DNA of 64,000 bases from Lumbricus rubellus (taxonomy: Eukaryota > Annelida > Clitellata > Crassiclitellata > Lumbricidae): the NCBI GenBank assembly GCA_945859605.1, contig OX243817.1, positions 18,471,956 through 18,535,955 on the forward strand. The letters run 5' to 3'. Below are positions 32,301 to 44,147 of the stretch, piece by piece. The translations under genes were made by a program, and so were the position numbers. How positions within the stretch are numbered: position 1 is the first letter of the stretch; each line of letters opens with the position of its first letter. Under the pieces are notes generated by a model. The model was not told where the DNA came from. It saw only the letters and a list, made by a program, of their open reading frames with translations, and did no database searches.

Positions 32301-35300
32301 TGGTTTTCCCAGTCCCAGTTGCTGCACTCTCATCATTAAAATGCTAAATTGTACCTAACTATTTCTTCTGCCCTCCACACGTCTTTTTTAAGGCAAGGAC
32401 TAATGGAAGCAGCTGTAGAACGTAGATACGCATACCTTTCTCCCTGGTAACATCAACACTGGTTGACCAGTTATCGCTAGCTTTGTATTGTCTTTGCAAT
32501 GATTGGACAACATCATCTATAAGAAATAAAATATTCATCAGGAACTGAACTAAATATGACAGTTTTATTTAAGTAATCAATTCTGCTGGAAGTGGCTATA
32601 TCTCTATTCTTTCCTATTTTCCAGACACAATTTCATGCATGGCATTTCTTTATTAATTTAGGATAACATTAGGTCATCATTAAAATGTTAAATTGTGCCT
32701 AACAATTTGTTCTGCCTCCCACACTTATGTCATTAGGTCAACATTATGATCAAGTGTTGCTCCTACTTACAAAAATGTTGATTGAATCACGCAAGAAATA
32801 AAATTATCAAAACAACAAATATATAAAAAAAGCAATAATCACGAAGCAATAAGCAGACACAGATAAAACAAATTATAAAATTATAATAACATAAGAATTA
32901 AAAATAACACGCCGCAAAGAAAAGCAATGAAGCATGATTGCTAAACAGATAATTTTCTCAATAATTAATTGGTCTCACTTTCAAATCTTTGATCAGTTCA
33001 ATCGGGTCGCGAATATCGTTCGGCACTTTCTGCCGTTCTGTTGGTAGGCTTTCCAGATACTCCATGATTGCCTTGAGTCCCTCAAGTTCAAAGGTCGTCA
33101 GATGGACCCAGCCCCTCGGTGCTTTGCCCCCCTCACCTGTAGACGGCCCACCAAGTGAGCCCTGGTTCTTGCCCGCCTCAGTGGCCAACAGGCAATTCTC
33201 CAGCTTTACTGTCACTGACTTCATGAGGTTGCTCATTGAGGGTGTCTTAGACCTTGACCTTGCGTCTTGACCTTGAGGGTTTCCTGATGGAGTGGAAGAC
33301 TTCGAACCAGACTTGGAACTCGATGGAGTTCGCTTTGGTGAGTCCGGGTCGTTACTTGATTCCGCTTTCTTGACGTCAGAAAACCTAAAAATAATCAAAT
33401 GATGCTGTATCAATTTATGTATGTATATTTGTTGGCGATGGGGAAAGAAGCGTTCACGAAAAGGAAGGAGCTACTGAAAGGAGGAATGAGTCGAGACATC
33501 AAGAAAAGAATGGTCAAGGCACTGATCTGGAGCGTCACACTGTACGGAGCAGAGACCTGGACGATGAGAAAGGAGGATGTCAAACGAATAGAAGCGTTCG
33601 AGATGTGGATATGGAGAAGGATGGAAAGGATCAGCTGGACAGAACATAAATCAAATGAAGAAGTACTGAAGAAGGTGGAAGAGCAAAGATCCTTGATGAA
33701 TACAATTAGAACAAGGCAGAAGAACTGGATAGGACATGTACTGAGAGGCAACTCCTTGCAAAGAGACATTGTGGAAGGCAAAATGGAAGGGAAGAGGAAG
33801 ACCAAGGGAAAAGTTCTTAGACTGGATGATGGAGGATGGATATGGAAAACTAAAAGAAAAAGCACAACATCGAGAAGACTGGCGTCGTTGGGCATCTGGA
33901 CCTGCCGAGAGGCAGCTTACCTAAAGAAGAAGAAGATATTTGTTTATTTCTGTAATACATCAGGTAAAACGACGAAGGTGAACAATAACAATAACAGTTA
34001 CTTTTGAACATCGTAAAATAATATAACTACATTTCAAACACTCAACAGAACTGCCACCTTTCAATTTGACACGAGCCACATAAATTGTTAATAAGAAGTT
34101 GAGTTCTGAATGACAGAGAACTGAAAGAATACACCGGATAGGGCAGCGAGTCTTAAAGCTTTGGTGGACATTCCACCAAAATTTCCTGAGCGCACAAGAT
34201 TTGTTTTGATGCAATGCACAGCAAGAATAAAATACCGATTGATTGAGCGCAGTACTCAATGGTACTAAAGTAGAGCAAAGCGCAGATTTACGTCAGCTGA
34301 CTTGAATGCAATGCCATGCAAAATAATTTAAAATTAATTCTTTGGTCCATCAACGACCAGTGTAATGAATTCAGTATGGTCTCATATTGAAGACCAACTC
34401 AAGCCTCACTTCTTCTGGTCTCCTTCTTCCGTATCTTCGTTGCTGAGACCTTGTTTCAGTTCAGCCGCATCCTCCTCCTCCTTTTCCAGCGACATCTCTT
34501 CCTCCGATCGAATGCGGTGACCGACCCCTGACACCGCATGGACGTAGCCCTCAAGCACGTACCAGTGCAGCTCGTTGAAGTATGGAGAACAGGCATTCAT
34601 CTGACCCTGCAACACATACATACAGGTACATACAATAATATAATATATGTATTGTACAGTGTACACCCACTACTGTGGGTATATTATACCCACAGTAGTT
34701 ACATACAACACTTGGTCTAACTTTTGATTAACCTAGAATCATTGAACATGTCTGGAGTGTGGGCTCCTCTTTAAAATGCTGTGTCCAACAATTAAACATT
34801 AAAACAATAAGTTGTATTGTATTGTATTATGAACTGACGACTGTTAACCCATGCACCGACACAAAAGCTCAGGTTGCTGCTGGACGCTTATAATGACTGA
34901 CAAAAAAACTCACGTTATTTGAGCATTCAAACTGGTAGACTCGCAATTGGTCTTGTATTGAGAAACTGTGCAGAAAGTTTCCGGAGAAGCTGAGAGAATC
35001 TTCAACTGTATAAATGGAATGAATCCATCCTACAAACAACAAATAGCATGACAAAAAACTTCAGATTTGTCTTCTTCATCAAAACTTAATATCTTCCTAG
35101 TCTGCAATCATAATTTCCTCACATAATTATATATTATATATATGACTAGATTTTAGCCTGCTCTAAAAGGGTTGAAAAGAATGTTAAAAATCATCTGACA
35201 GGCTGCATACCCACAGGCCCCCATTTTGGCAGTAGGCTATCATGGAGCCCAACATTATAAAATTTTTATTCATTATAAGGAAATTTGAATCTAAAAGACA

Positions 35301-37553
35301 GTTAGCACATAATGCAACAGCAAAGCCACCTACTGAATGTTTGTCCATCCTAATACAGTTGAAAAGAATTTGAAAACATATACCGTGGGCCGCATGCTTG
35401 CATGTTTGACAGGCAATAATGTTCTTAACGCACATGATGTGCTATAGCAGTGACACTTACTGAAATGAAAGATTATAGATAGCATAACAGAAATGTTCAC
35501 TTCATGAACGGCTTCATGACATTTATGTTTGCTAATCACAGGCATCCTTACCATATTCCCAGTTCAACACCAATAACATCAAGAACACTCAAAAAACACA
35601 GCTCACTGTTGCTGTCATCGTTAATATCATCATTGCACTTGCTAGATTGGACTAGAAAATAATACATACAAAAGGCAGTGACAAAGAAGAGTTCCTAAAC
35701 ATCTTTGTAGACCTGGATCATTATTCAATGCATATCATAGCAAGACAAACTAGATGCTGCCTCTGACCTGACGGAATCAAAATGGTCGATCCAGTTTCGA
35801 GACTAATTCTCTGACACGCAGCAACAGAATCAGCGAAGAACGTCTTTGAATCACTCGTCGTCCATTTCTTATAGAGTTCCAAATTCGCCTCAGTCGGCGG
35901 CACAAGCCACATCGTCTGAACCGAGAGAAAAACACATTCCAAGGTTCTAAAAGCGCCTTCGTGAGGTTAAAGTAAGGTGCTATACAAATGTTCATATACA
36001 ATACAATACAATACATGCATACGTACTTCCGTTCAAATCATGTCAGTCAGCTAAACTTCATTCTGCTGATTGCATTTATTCACAACCACCCAGTTAGCTT
36101 CATTGTATGCAGCACATGCATACATGAAAATGCACACATTTTTTTATACGGACTGTTTGCTCTGCCTGTATCCTATATATTTTCTTCTATGAGTTGAACA
36201 GAAGTGATCATTTGCCACCTCTGCCCATCTGAATTGAGGGCCACGTCATTTGAAGTCCCAGTGCGTGGGCCGTGCGAGTGCCTTTGATCATGCGGTCACT
36301 CATTTGCATACTGGTCTTAGCTACATTTCACAGATCCTAATTACTCAGGCCAGCACATCCACACACAGCAACTTTATATATCTACTGATTCTAATGGTCT
36401 ATGTACTAGATTGGAATTAGTTTCACACTGAGAGCTCTACAACCCACTAAAAAATACTCCAGAAACGTAGCAAAAGGTGTTTCACCTTCTTTCCATGCAG
36501 AATGTGATACCAAACTGAGCTGCCAGCCATGTCGATATGAAAGTCTGTGTAACTCTTCGCAACCGTCATTATGCAGAATCTGAAACAGACAAGGAATCAT
36601 TGATCAAACGAAACCAAACACATGAAACAATTCATACTGATTTGGCTAAAGTACCTGTAGTTATCCAGTGAGCCAACCTAAACCTGGAAAATCGCTGTCT
36701 TAACATGTTAATGCTCTGCAAATGTAGTTTGTCTGCAGCTAACACACATCAGTACACAAGATCAAATGCAAAGCTTAAAGTTATCCAGTCAGAACCATGA
36801 AAAAAATCATGGCGGATGCATGAAGCTTGCAACTACAGATCATTGATGTAACTCCAAGACATAAATGTGATCTGCTGTAACAACAGACTGGGTTGTGTGT
36901 TATGTGTAATGTGTATTAACACAGACGGTTAAGCTGTTATAATTTAAGACAGAGCTAAAAATGTGTTCTGTTTTGAAGTAGGACTACAAGCTAAGCATAT
37001 CTTTATTATTTAATAATTACTTATTGGGAGGAGTTCCTGTTACTGTTTGCTAACCGATGCTAAATAGACCAGTGTTTGAGGTGGTGGATTCCCAGCAATG
37101 GTCAACAAAGAGGCATTTGCTCAAGACCTTATACACAGTTTTTTACACACATCACTGTTATTTCACATATGTAGCTATTCGACAGAGAATGATGTTTTCA
37201 AAGCATTAGTAGGATATGAAACTATTCTGCTATTCATCTGGTGAACTGCTGTTTACTCTCTTTTTTCAGAGTGCTTAGCGAGAACTATACTGTGAGCTCT
37301 ACTTAAAACAAAAACTAAATGTTCAATCACATATTCATAACAAAGAAGTAAGGATCGCATATCAACCTCTGCATCTTCGGATACGATTGCAATGAAGCAG
37401 GTGCAGAAGTAGAAGCGGAAGTCGTTGGCTGCTGGTCGTCCGAATGATAATCGTGCGAATAGAGCGGCCAAGCGTGATGCACCCAATCAATCAGACGAAC
37501 CTAAAACAAGTTCATCATCATCATCACTCTCGTCGTCGTCGTCGTCGTCATCG

Positions 37554-37584
<31 letters not shown>

Positions 37585-37596
37585 ATTCATCATCAT

Positions 37597-37653
<57 letters not shown>

Positions 37654-40600
37654 GGATCAGTCTTTCTGCAAAACGCTGTAGACTGTATTGTTGAAAATTC
37701 CAACAAATCATTCATTCATTCACTCAAGAATCTCCATAGCACCTCTACAAGGGGACTACTCAGAAGCGCTCCCGACTGTAGCATGAAACCAGTTTTCAGT
37801 TGAATAAAAAAATGTTTCAGTAAGAGCCCCAGAAAGCTGACGTGTGGGAGCCCATTCAAGATGACGGAGTTCACCACGGAAAAGTCTCGTTTCTGCATAG
37901 TTGCAATTCATGCGAACGAAACGAAGACCATCCCTATCAATCAATCTATTTATAACCATCATCAACATCATCATAATCAAGACATCATTCAAATAGCCAA
38001 TACCATCTACATGTCACTCTCACCTCTCCCGTTCTCTTCATCCTTTTGCAACATATTTTCCACTTCAGGGTGTCTTAGAAAATTCCCAGTAAAATTTTTA
38101 AAACTATTCTGGACTGTTTAAATTTCACTAATGGGATTAAAAAGCATGATTAGCACACCAAGAAAACATTTAATACACCAACATGTTACCATAGAATGTA
38201 CACCAGTTCAGGCAAACATTACGCTAACTTGATTGCCTCATATACATCGTACCCAACAAACATCATAATTATTAAACGAATTGAACTGACCACTTCCGGC
38301 TGTTCCACGTAAGTTTCCAGTTTAGTGTTGGTGAATTCCAAGTTGGTAACGTTAAGAATGGCATTGCGTTCTTTGTTCTCGTAATAGCGCACCCATTCCT
38401 TCATCGTCATGTCCAGGTGGACATCGCTGCTCACCTGTACGTCCACAACACGCTTCGAACCTGAATTAAAAGAAAACGAAGAACTTGTTTTCCACATTAC
38501 TCAGTCAGTCAGACAGGCAGGTTTCAACATTTGCCTTTGAGGGGTTTATACGATGTGCAATAAAACAGCCAAGAGACTTTGATACCTATTATATATTTGC
38601 ACGCTTAACTATGTACATGCATACATCTAATACTGGCCTAGTTAGCTACACCGGTAAGCGAGAGCGGCATTCGTCTGTTGGATACAACGGACTGCGGTTC
38701 AAGCCCCGGGCTGGGAGTTGACATTTAGAGATTTAGATATCTTGGGCTAGCACGTGTGGGACGCGGTGGCACACGCTGTTGCGGAGCGACCTTGGGCAAG
38801 TTGCTTACCCAATCATTGTCTGTGGGGGAAGGCAACGGGAAACCACCTCACTCATCTCATCGGCAGGGGTGTAAAGCCAATGAACCTGCCTTCGGGCAGA
38901 GAACCATCATCATCATCATCTAATACTATAACAAAGCTCCACTAAAGCGGAGCTGCACTAATATAGCAGTAGCAGCTAAAGCAAAAATTTTGCAGCGTTA
39001 TCTATTTAACCCTTTAATGCCGGAGGGTATAGGATTTCCCATACCATTTACTACCACCTCGGCATTAAAGGGTTACGAAAAAGAAAGCTCTTCATGAATA
39101 CAATGTAAGACAGTTAGTAGCAAAGTATACAGCCAATTATTTGACATAACAGATACCCATGACTGACAGCTTTACACATAAATTGCCATAGTCACTGGCA
39201 TGGCATCCATGCGCTATAGAAGTTTATCCCAGAATAAATGCATAACAAATAAACAAACAACCAAACGAAATGAGCCGTTTTCATGTCAAACATTGACGTT
39301 TCTCTGCAATTCCTCAAAAAAGTAGGATGCTACCTATAAGAACCCATATTGTCTAGAGATATCATCTCAGGACTCACCAACACAACGTTTGATGTCGCTC
39401 ACAGTAAAGTTCTCGCTAGGCACTCTGAAAACAAAGAGTAAACAATAATTCACCATATGAATAGCAGAATAGTTTCATGTCCTACTAGTGCTTCGAAAAC
39501 ATCATTTTCTGTCGAATAGCTACATGTATGTGAAATAGCACTGCCAATGAATGCACTAACCTTTGAATGGCCAAAAAACATATAAACATGAACAGCATAT
39601 CAATAATTCTGTCAACATTTTTCACAAGTCACCTAAGTTATGTCATTTCGGTTCATCTAAATGCAGAATTTAATCAGTAATGTCTAGTACATTGCACTTT
39701 TACTGTTGCTCAGTTGTCATACTGGACTGAACCTAGTCTTTGTTGCATGCAGACGTGTATTTTGTACCCTTTACAGCAGGGACCCGTGTCAAAATTTTTT
39801 AGTGGCGGGCCAGTGTGAACATCTTCTAACAAGTGGCGGGCCAGGGTGTCGAAGCTCCTGTAGCAATGTGTCTTTTGTTTCTATCAATCCATTTATAAAA
39901 CGAAGTCATACTCTAACAAGATAGGCCTACTATATAGGTTTACATATAATAAACCATGAAGATTTACACGATATTTGGTGCTGACTGTGAAATATAAAAA
40001 TTTGAACTTTTATCCTCTAATTTTGTAACTTTTAGGGAAGGCTCCATGGACCAAAAAAATCATCGGCAGGCCAGAAATGACCCGCAGGCCAGCTCTTTGA
40101 CACACCTGCTTTACAGTATTTTCCTCCATGTCAAGACGTCATCTGCAACTGGATAATTTTCATCTAATCAGAGGAGCGATGTTGGTCTTTTGAGTTACCT
40201 AAGTGACCACTAGTGGCAATTTAATCTGCCGATCATCAATTGGTTTTCATATCCAAGACATCCCATGACTCCCACTAATTAATGTTTTCTGTTAATTGAT
40301 TTTGAACGATTGCAATAAAAATTCAATAAACTAAAGTCTGCACCAGAACAAAATAGAATCAATGATATATTCAGATTATCATCAATTACCTCATGCCTAG
40401 CCCTGTTTTATCCTTGATCAGAAGTGGATAAGGAAATCCATTCGATTGAAAATAACTGACATTCACATCTGAAAAGCAACGACACAAAATAACTCGGTAC
40501 TATACTACAGACGATAAAACCATTTCACAAACAGAACAAGGAAAGAGAATGTCATCAAGTTAGTAGTTATTGCAAAACAGCAAAGTAGCCTAATCTAGTC

Positions 40601-40831
40601 CTTTAATAATATTTCATTTTAGCATGAATGTCTGCAGATGAGAGGTTTGGAAGGAAATGTCAAATGTAGAAAAATGTAGACAAATGCAAACAAGAATGTA
40701 GTCATGGTTATTTTCAAACCTTTTCCTCTCATTTCAACAGCAAAGTCACTGTTGAATTTCTTGCTTCGAAGTTTGTCGTCAAGATTAAACAATCGGCCTT
40801 TAACGACCGCGGAATCCTTGGACTCATCCAT
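26318..40831 (-). CDS. KDM2: KDM2-type JmjC histone lysine demethylase (JmjC-CXXC-PHD-F-box-LRR)
   Basis: Nuclear Fe(II)/2-oxoglutarate dioxygenase; the family removes methyl groups from H3K36 and binds unmethylated CpG DNA. Coding exons from 5' to 3': 40831-40720, 40468-40390, 39424-39378, 38460-38291, 37500-37367, 36579-36486, 35915-35768, 35029-34914, 34606-34410, 33384-32979, 31722-31516, 30653-30372, 29880-29611, 28911-28840, 27430-26318. Phases agree throughout and sum to 3447 nt (1148 residues; human KDM2A about 1162 from memory). JmjC iron ligands appear intact: TDFHID (H195, D197) and GWIH (H265). CXXC is at 524-568 ([19 protein letters not shown]). The PHD is at about 578-655, with a Ser/Gly-rich insert between its first two cysteine pairs. 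The F-box is at about 876-916, followed by LRRs to the end. The start ATG has a good context (AAGATGG), but its exon begins with an acceptor at 40841, so an upstream exon exists and could add N-terminal residues. Whether it corresponds to KDM2A or KDM2B is not decidable. The 24-residue exon 28911-28840 is the least certain. Confidence 0.96.
27545..27615 (+). mobile_element. CR1/L2-like LINE or SINE tail
   Basis: GTCGGGAGCGCCTCTGAGGA, then CTCTTGAAGTGGCGCTAAAT. Shared 3' tail, in the KDM2 intron before the last exon. Confidence 0.65.
27976..28442. mobile_element. hAT-type MITE (CATAGGC family) carrying a nested MITE
   Basis: Ends CATAGGCATACGGAAG... / ...CCTCGTACGCCTATG. Flanking 8-mers GTCTCACA (27968-27975) and GTCTTACA (28443-28450) differ by one base. 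Same family as 22385-22628, but interrupted at 28015-28236. Confidence 0.87.
28015..28236. mobile_element. nested hAT-type MITE (CAGTGGCGCAACTAG family)
   Basis: Ends CAGTGGCGCAACTAGGGGG... / ...GGTTGCGCCCCTG, with flanking AGGGGGGC and AGGTGGGC (one mismatch). Because it interrupts the CATAGGC element it is the younger insertion. Carries a GGGGGG run and inverted GAGCACCCCCCAG blocks. Confidence 0.83.
28511..28798. mobile_element. Tc1/mariner-type MITE
   Basis: Perfect inverted ends TATAGGGTGACACGAAAG / CTTTCGTGTCACCCTATA with TA-type duplication, 288 bp, no coding capacity. The 3' end lies only 42 bp from the short KDM2 exon at 28840-28911. Confidence 0.88.
31350..31420. mobile_element. 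piggyBac-type miniature element, GGTAAAGGG variant
   Basis: AAACCCTTTACC... / ...GGTAAAGGGTTAA, with one end altered. It stands 7 bp from another miniature element (31428-31498), making a head-to-tail pair in the intron after the CXXC exon. Confidence 0.65.
31428..31498. mobile_element. piggyBac-type miniature element
   Basis: TTAACCCTTTAATGCCG... / ...CGGCATTAAAGGGTTAA with TTAA at both ends. Inner GGATTTCTCATACCATTTAC is near identical to 19766-19838 and 39006-39076. It is 17 bp from the donor of the CXXC exon (31516). Confidence 0.83.
32106..32285 (+). pseudogene. LINE ORF 3' end with short tandem tail
   Basis: Codes [40 protein letters not shown] and [10 protein letters not shown] then a stop at 32259-32261. 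The stop is followed by TAAGTC repeats, the usual terminus of these LINEs. A different family from the RTE pieces at 5.5 and 26 kb. Within a KDM2 intron, antisense to the gene. Confidence 0.83.
33405..33950 (+). pseudogene. LINE reverse transcriptase C-terminal fragment in KDM2 intron
   Basis: Plus-strand frame reads [20 protein letters not shown], then [20 protein letters not shown] and [20 protein letters not shown], then [20 protein letters not shown]. The order ([19 protein letters not shown]) is the C-terminal region of RTE-like reverse transcriptases. It ends in an AAGAAGAAGAAG run. Antisense to KDM2, and begins within about 50 bp of the acceptor of exon 33384-32979. Confidence 0.88.
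34669..34699. repeat. 31-bp palindrome
   Basis: Arms ACTACTGTGGGTATA and TATACCCACAGTAGT are perfect reverse complements around a single T. Lies about 60 bp 5' of the KDM2 exon 34606-34410, in its intron. Confidence 0.85.
35925..36015 (+). mobile_element. degraded LINE/SINE tail
   Basis: AAGCGCCTTCGTGAGGTTAA, then GGTGCTATACAAATGTTCAT and an (ATACA)n run. Weak similarity to the shared tail. Confidence 0.4.
37505..37655. repeat. (CAT/ATG)n with (CGT)n microsatellite next to a KDM2 acceptor
   Basis: About 150 bp of ATC/CGT trinucleotides directly upstream (minus strand) of the acceptor of exon 37500-37367. Only AACTTGTTTTAG separates the repeat from the exon. Open frames of poly-Asp or poly-His across it are artefacts of the repeat. 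Confidence 0.93.
37700..37925 (-). pseudogene. CR1/L2-like LINE 3' end
   Basis: Minus strand codes [20 protein letters not shown] then [14 protein letters not shown], the conserved end of CR1/L2 polymerases. The tail GGGAGCGCTTCTGAGTAGTC, then CCTTGTAGAGGTGCTA and a (TGAA)n run follow. Confidence 0.8.
38640..38930 (+). mobile_element. second tRNA-derived SINE family
   Basis: Head AGCTACACCGGTAAGCGAGA with a B-box, GGTTCAAGCCC. The body holds CTTGGGCAAGTTGCTTACCC and GGAAGGCAACGGGAAACCAC, and the element ends in (ATC)n. A different body and tail from the 593-790 family, but the same CTTGGGCAAGT core. In KDM2 intron 4 or its vicinity. Confidence 0.75.
39006..39076. mobile_element. piggyBac-type miniature element
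   Basis: TTAACCCTTTAATGCCGG... / ...CGGCATTAAAGGGTTAC; the right TTAA has one substitution. Near identical to 31428-31498. Confidence 0.8.
39777..40108. mobile_element. hAT-type MITE (CAGGGACCCGTGTC family)
   Basis: Ends CAGGGACCCGTGTCAAA / TTTGACACACCTG with a perfect 8-bp duplication CTTTACAG (39769-39776, 40109-40116). In the KDM2 intron between exons 40468-40390 and 39424-39378. Confidence 0.9.
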
Positions 40832-40841
40832 CTTGATCCAC

Positions 40842-42838
40842 CTTGACAGACAAAAATAATAAGAACAATGTCTACATTTAACTGTTTCTGTTAGTTACCA
40901 GTGGCAGCATAATATTTTCAAAGGAATATGTTGCAAGCCGACCAATGATATTTCACGTGAAAGTGAATGTTTCACATGAAATGTATCACATTGAAGTGTG
41001 TTACAAAAATATAAACTGTATGGAATCCACTCATTCTCATATAAAGAGTAGGTAAGTATGTACTTTACCCAGATGCACTGCAGGAACGTACAACAAGAAC
41101 AATATAAGAAAGCGCACAGCAAGAAGAAAAAATCCAAATATGCACTTGTATACCCAGAGTAGTTATGCACCACAGCCCCAAATTGCCGCTTAGCTGTACA
41201 GCCACGAACAGGGCAAACAATGTCTGAAATCAGTTATTAAGCGGTGTCAACCATCGATGTACCTTTGTTCAATTAAGTAGTTCAGTTGAATTCCTTGTAA
41301 ATACCTCTCAGTTGTTTAAGCTCTTAAAGTCCGTTTTAAAGTACCGTTATGTCATTCCTCTTCCAATCAACCATGGAACTTATATTATCGCCCAACTTGT
41401 ATGCTTATACAAGATGCTGCATGTTTCAGTCGGAGAAATCAGAGCACACCATTAAATTTGATTTCGTGTTCGGTCTTTGAGAACGAGCCTCAAAAGCGCA
41501 GTGAACGAAACTTAGCCTGCTAAGAAACTCGTATCGCAAAATAATAACGGTAAATTGACCGTGTGATCAAAATGAGTAGGCTTATAAGCATAATAAAAAT
41601 AATAATTGTTACCTAATTTCCAAAATTAAGTAGTTTAAACTGTTTTTATTAGCGCATTATTTAAGCTGATCGAATTTCTGTTTTGGTCTGGGTAGGCTAG
41701 GGCCCCTGGAGAACTAGGGTAGGGTGGGGCATAACGCCTAGTGTGGGAAAGACGCCCCAGCTGAATTTCTTTGCATTTGGCGACTTTTGGTGGGATTTGA
41801 TAACTGCCATTACGAATTATAGAAAGTTAAAACGTGACCAATTTCTTGTTTCGGTGGAAGACAGGAAATAAAAGTTTGTTTTTCGTGTCTTTTTTCTCAT
41901 TTTCGTATGCAATTCATTCAGCTGTAAGTCTGTAGGCCGGCCCAACTAATTTCATGTTTAAGGGATTGGTATAAGCCTTATGTCATTATTTAGCTAAATA
42001 AGTGTAGGCCTAGCCTACAACAGAAATATAGCTTAAAATTAGCCTATCGCTTCAGTTTAACAAAGAATCGGGTCCGCTGCAGTGCCCTGCACTAGCCTTA
42101 ATTTGGTCATGTAGACCACTCAATTGATCACAGTTCCTAAGTCACTTTAAATTGTGTAATTTAAATAAAACTATTTGTCTGATTAATTTGCGCTAACCTG
42201 CAATCTAAACGAGTCATATTTAATATAGAACCACTATGAACCACCATTAGCGCTAGGCTACTGCATGAATCTGTGTTGCAAAGAAATTTGTGATAAACAA
42301 GAGACAAAAATACTCCATAATATGGCATCAAAAGCTCAAAATTTCGTTGAATTCTGGTGCTCGGCCGACAGACCCCGCTGCAGGGTCTATATAGGCTTAC
42401 ATCATGAAAGCTTCTTTATTTCGGCAATGACGGCTTCAGCAGGCGATTTATGTTTTCGCAATCCCCACCACTCATGATCAGCGTTCTATAGCCTACAGAA
42501 AATAAATCGCTGACCTTGCAGAACGCTGGTAAAAAATAAAGGTTCAGACTAAAATCGTTAAACTCAAGTCTAAAGAATCCAGCGCAGATTGTTGCTGCAT
42601 ATGATACATACCCCTTCTCGCGGTTTAAATTCCGACAATGGCCGGGTCGCAGTGCGTAGGCCCCTGCGTATAGGTCAGATCGGACATATTTGACTTTTCA
42701 ATGTGGAAACCCACGACCATTGACCAAGTTACTTCTTAACCTAAAAATCTCAGTGTTCTCTAATAATTATAGGGGCCTAAGCCTAGACTCTAGGCTAATA
42801 GACCTATATTTCTGGCTGCGGGAATTTTGTTTACAAAT
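40842..42838. other. KDM2 5' flank and intergenic region
   Basis: Should contain the KDM2 first exon(s) and promoter. I could not identify an upstream coding exon equivalent to the first 40 residues of vertebrate KDM2. A TRGGGTGGGGCATAACGCC-like block at about 41720-41760 may be a transposon edge but has no visible partner end. The octamer TAGGCCTA starts to appear here. Confidence 0.4.
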
Positions 42839-43277
42839 AGACCTAATCGTTGAAAAATTGTAGGCCTGAGGGAAATATGTAAGAGCCCAAGATTCATTCC
42901 ATTTGACATCGAGAACACAAATTAGGCGGCTTCAGGGACTCCACCCCAGGTCCCACTAGGAAGGTTACAGTACTATTATAATAGTGCCCTCTTCTTTGTG
43001 GGCCAGCTCATGTCCCGTTACTAGGCCTATAGGTGCTTCTTGACTCTCGCCATTAGCATTCGCGGCTCTATACTTTCCTCGGTGGCATTTACCTAATTCA
43101 GACATCTTAACAGGTTACAGGTCCCTCCAAATTTTGGTTGCCACTGCTATAAGGACCTACATGTACTTATACGTTGATTGATCGCGGGTCAAGTTTGTGT
43201 TCTCGGTGTCAAATGGAATGCATTTTGGTCTCTAACATGTTTCCCTCAGGCCTACAATTTTTCAACGATTATAGGTC
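42839..43277. repeat. foldback element with about 85-bp inverted arms
   Basis: Left arm 42839-42922 and right arm 43193-43277 are reverse complements with a few mismatches; shared blocks are CGTTGAAAAATTGTAGGCCT, GAGGGAAA and ATTCCATTTGACA. They enclose about 270 bp of unrelated DNA. No transposase sequence or clean target duplication. Confidence 0.75.
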
Positions 43278-43847
43278 TTGGTTTGTCAATCCATATAGGG
43301 ATGTAGTCGGGCCAAACAAAATTTATGTGGTACGTGTTCGTGTAGGTTGAGCATGAGTCATAATAATACATGCGTGGCATATGCCGATAGTCCTCTGTTA
43401 CTCCATTGCTAGTCAAAGCTGTCATGAGTATAGGCTATTAAAGCCATGGCATACAATAATAATTGTTACCACTGATATACTGTGTGGTTTGAATTCGGTA
43501 TGCAGACAGTATAGGGGCCGACTCGTCGCTTTCTTATAGATTCGTGATTCTTCAAAGCTAAGGGCCGTTACAAATAATAATGGTATTTCCACATCAAAGA
43601 AGGGGGCACCTTGACCCAGTTCAGTCATCGGGTTTTCAGACAAAATTTTAATCTGAAAAGTGACGAGAATGATCTGCGGCTGAATAGGACCTACGTACAT
43701 TTCATGGTACGTCGACCAGGATCTCTTGTATACAACCGTTTCAACATTAAAGCCATAATTTAATATAGCTATGAGTAATTTTTGGAAGGTATCATGGGAT
43801 AAATACATTATACGTGTACAATGTTGTACAATGTACATAGCCTACAT

Positions 43848-43854
43848 ACATACA

Positions 43855-43888
<34 letters not shown>

Positions 43889-44009
43889 CATACATACATA
43901 CATACATACATACATACATACATACATACATACATACATACATACATACAATTATTATGCATGCATGCATACATACATACATAAATTATATACATTCATA
44001 CATACATAG

Positions 44010-44040
<31 letters not shown>

Positions 44041-44147
44041 CATACATACATACATACATACATACATACATACATACATACATACATACATACATACATA
44101 CATACATACATACATACATACATACATACATACATACATACATACAT
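43848..44147. repeat. (CATA)n microsatellite, about 300 bp
   Basis: Nearly pure CATA/TACA tetranucleotide, interrupted at about 43950-44010 by ATTATGCATGCATGC and AATTATATACATTC. Frames through it code only YIHT or MYVC repeats and are not genes. Confidence 0.97.

Noticed and set aside
34000..34260. Minus-strand 99-codon frame in a KDM2 intron as an exon
   Set aside because: No compatible phase or splice borders with the neighbouring exons, and it does not correspond to any KDM2 region.
37444..37803. Poly-His and poly-Asp frames
   Set aside because: Translation of a (CAT)n microsatellite lying between two KDM2 exons.
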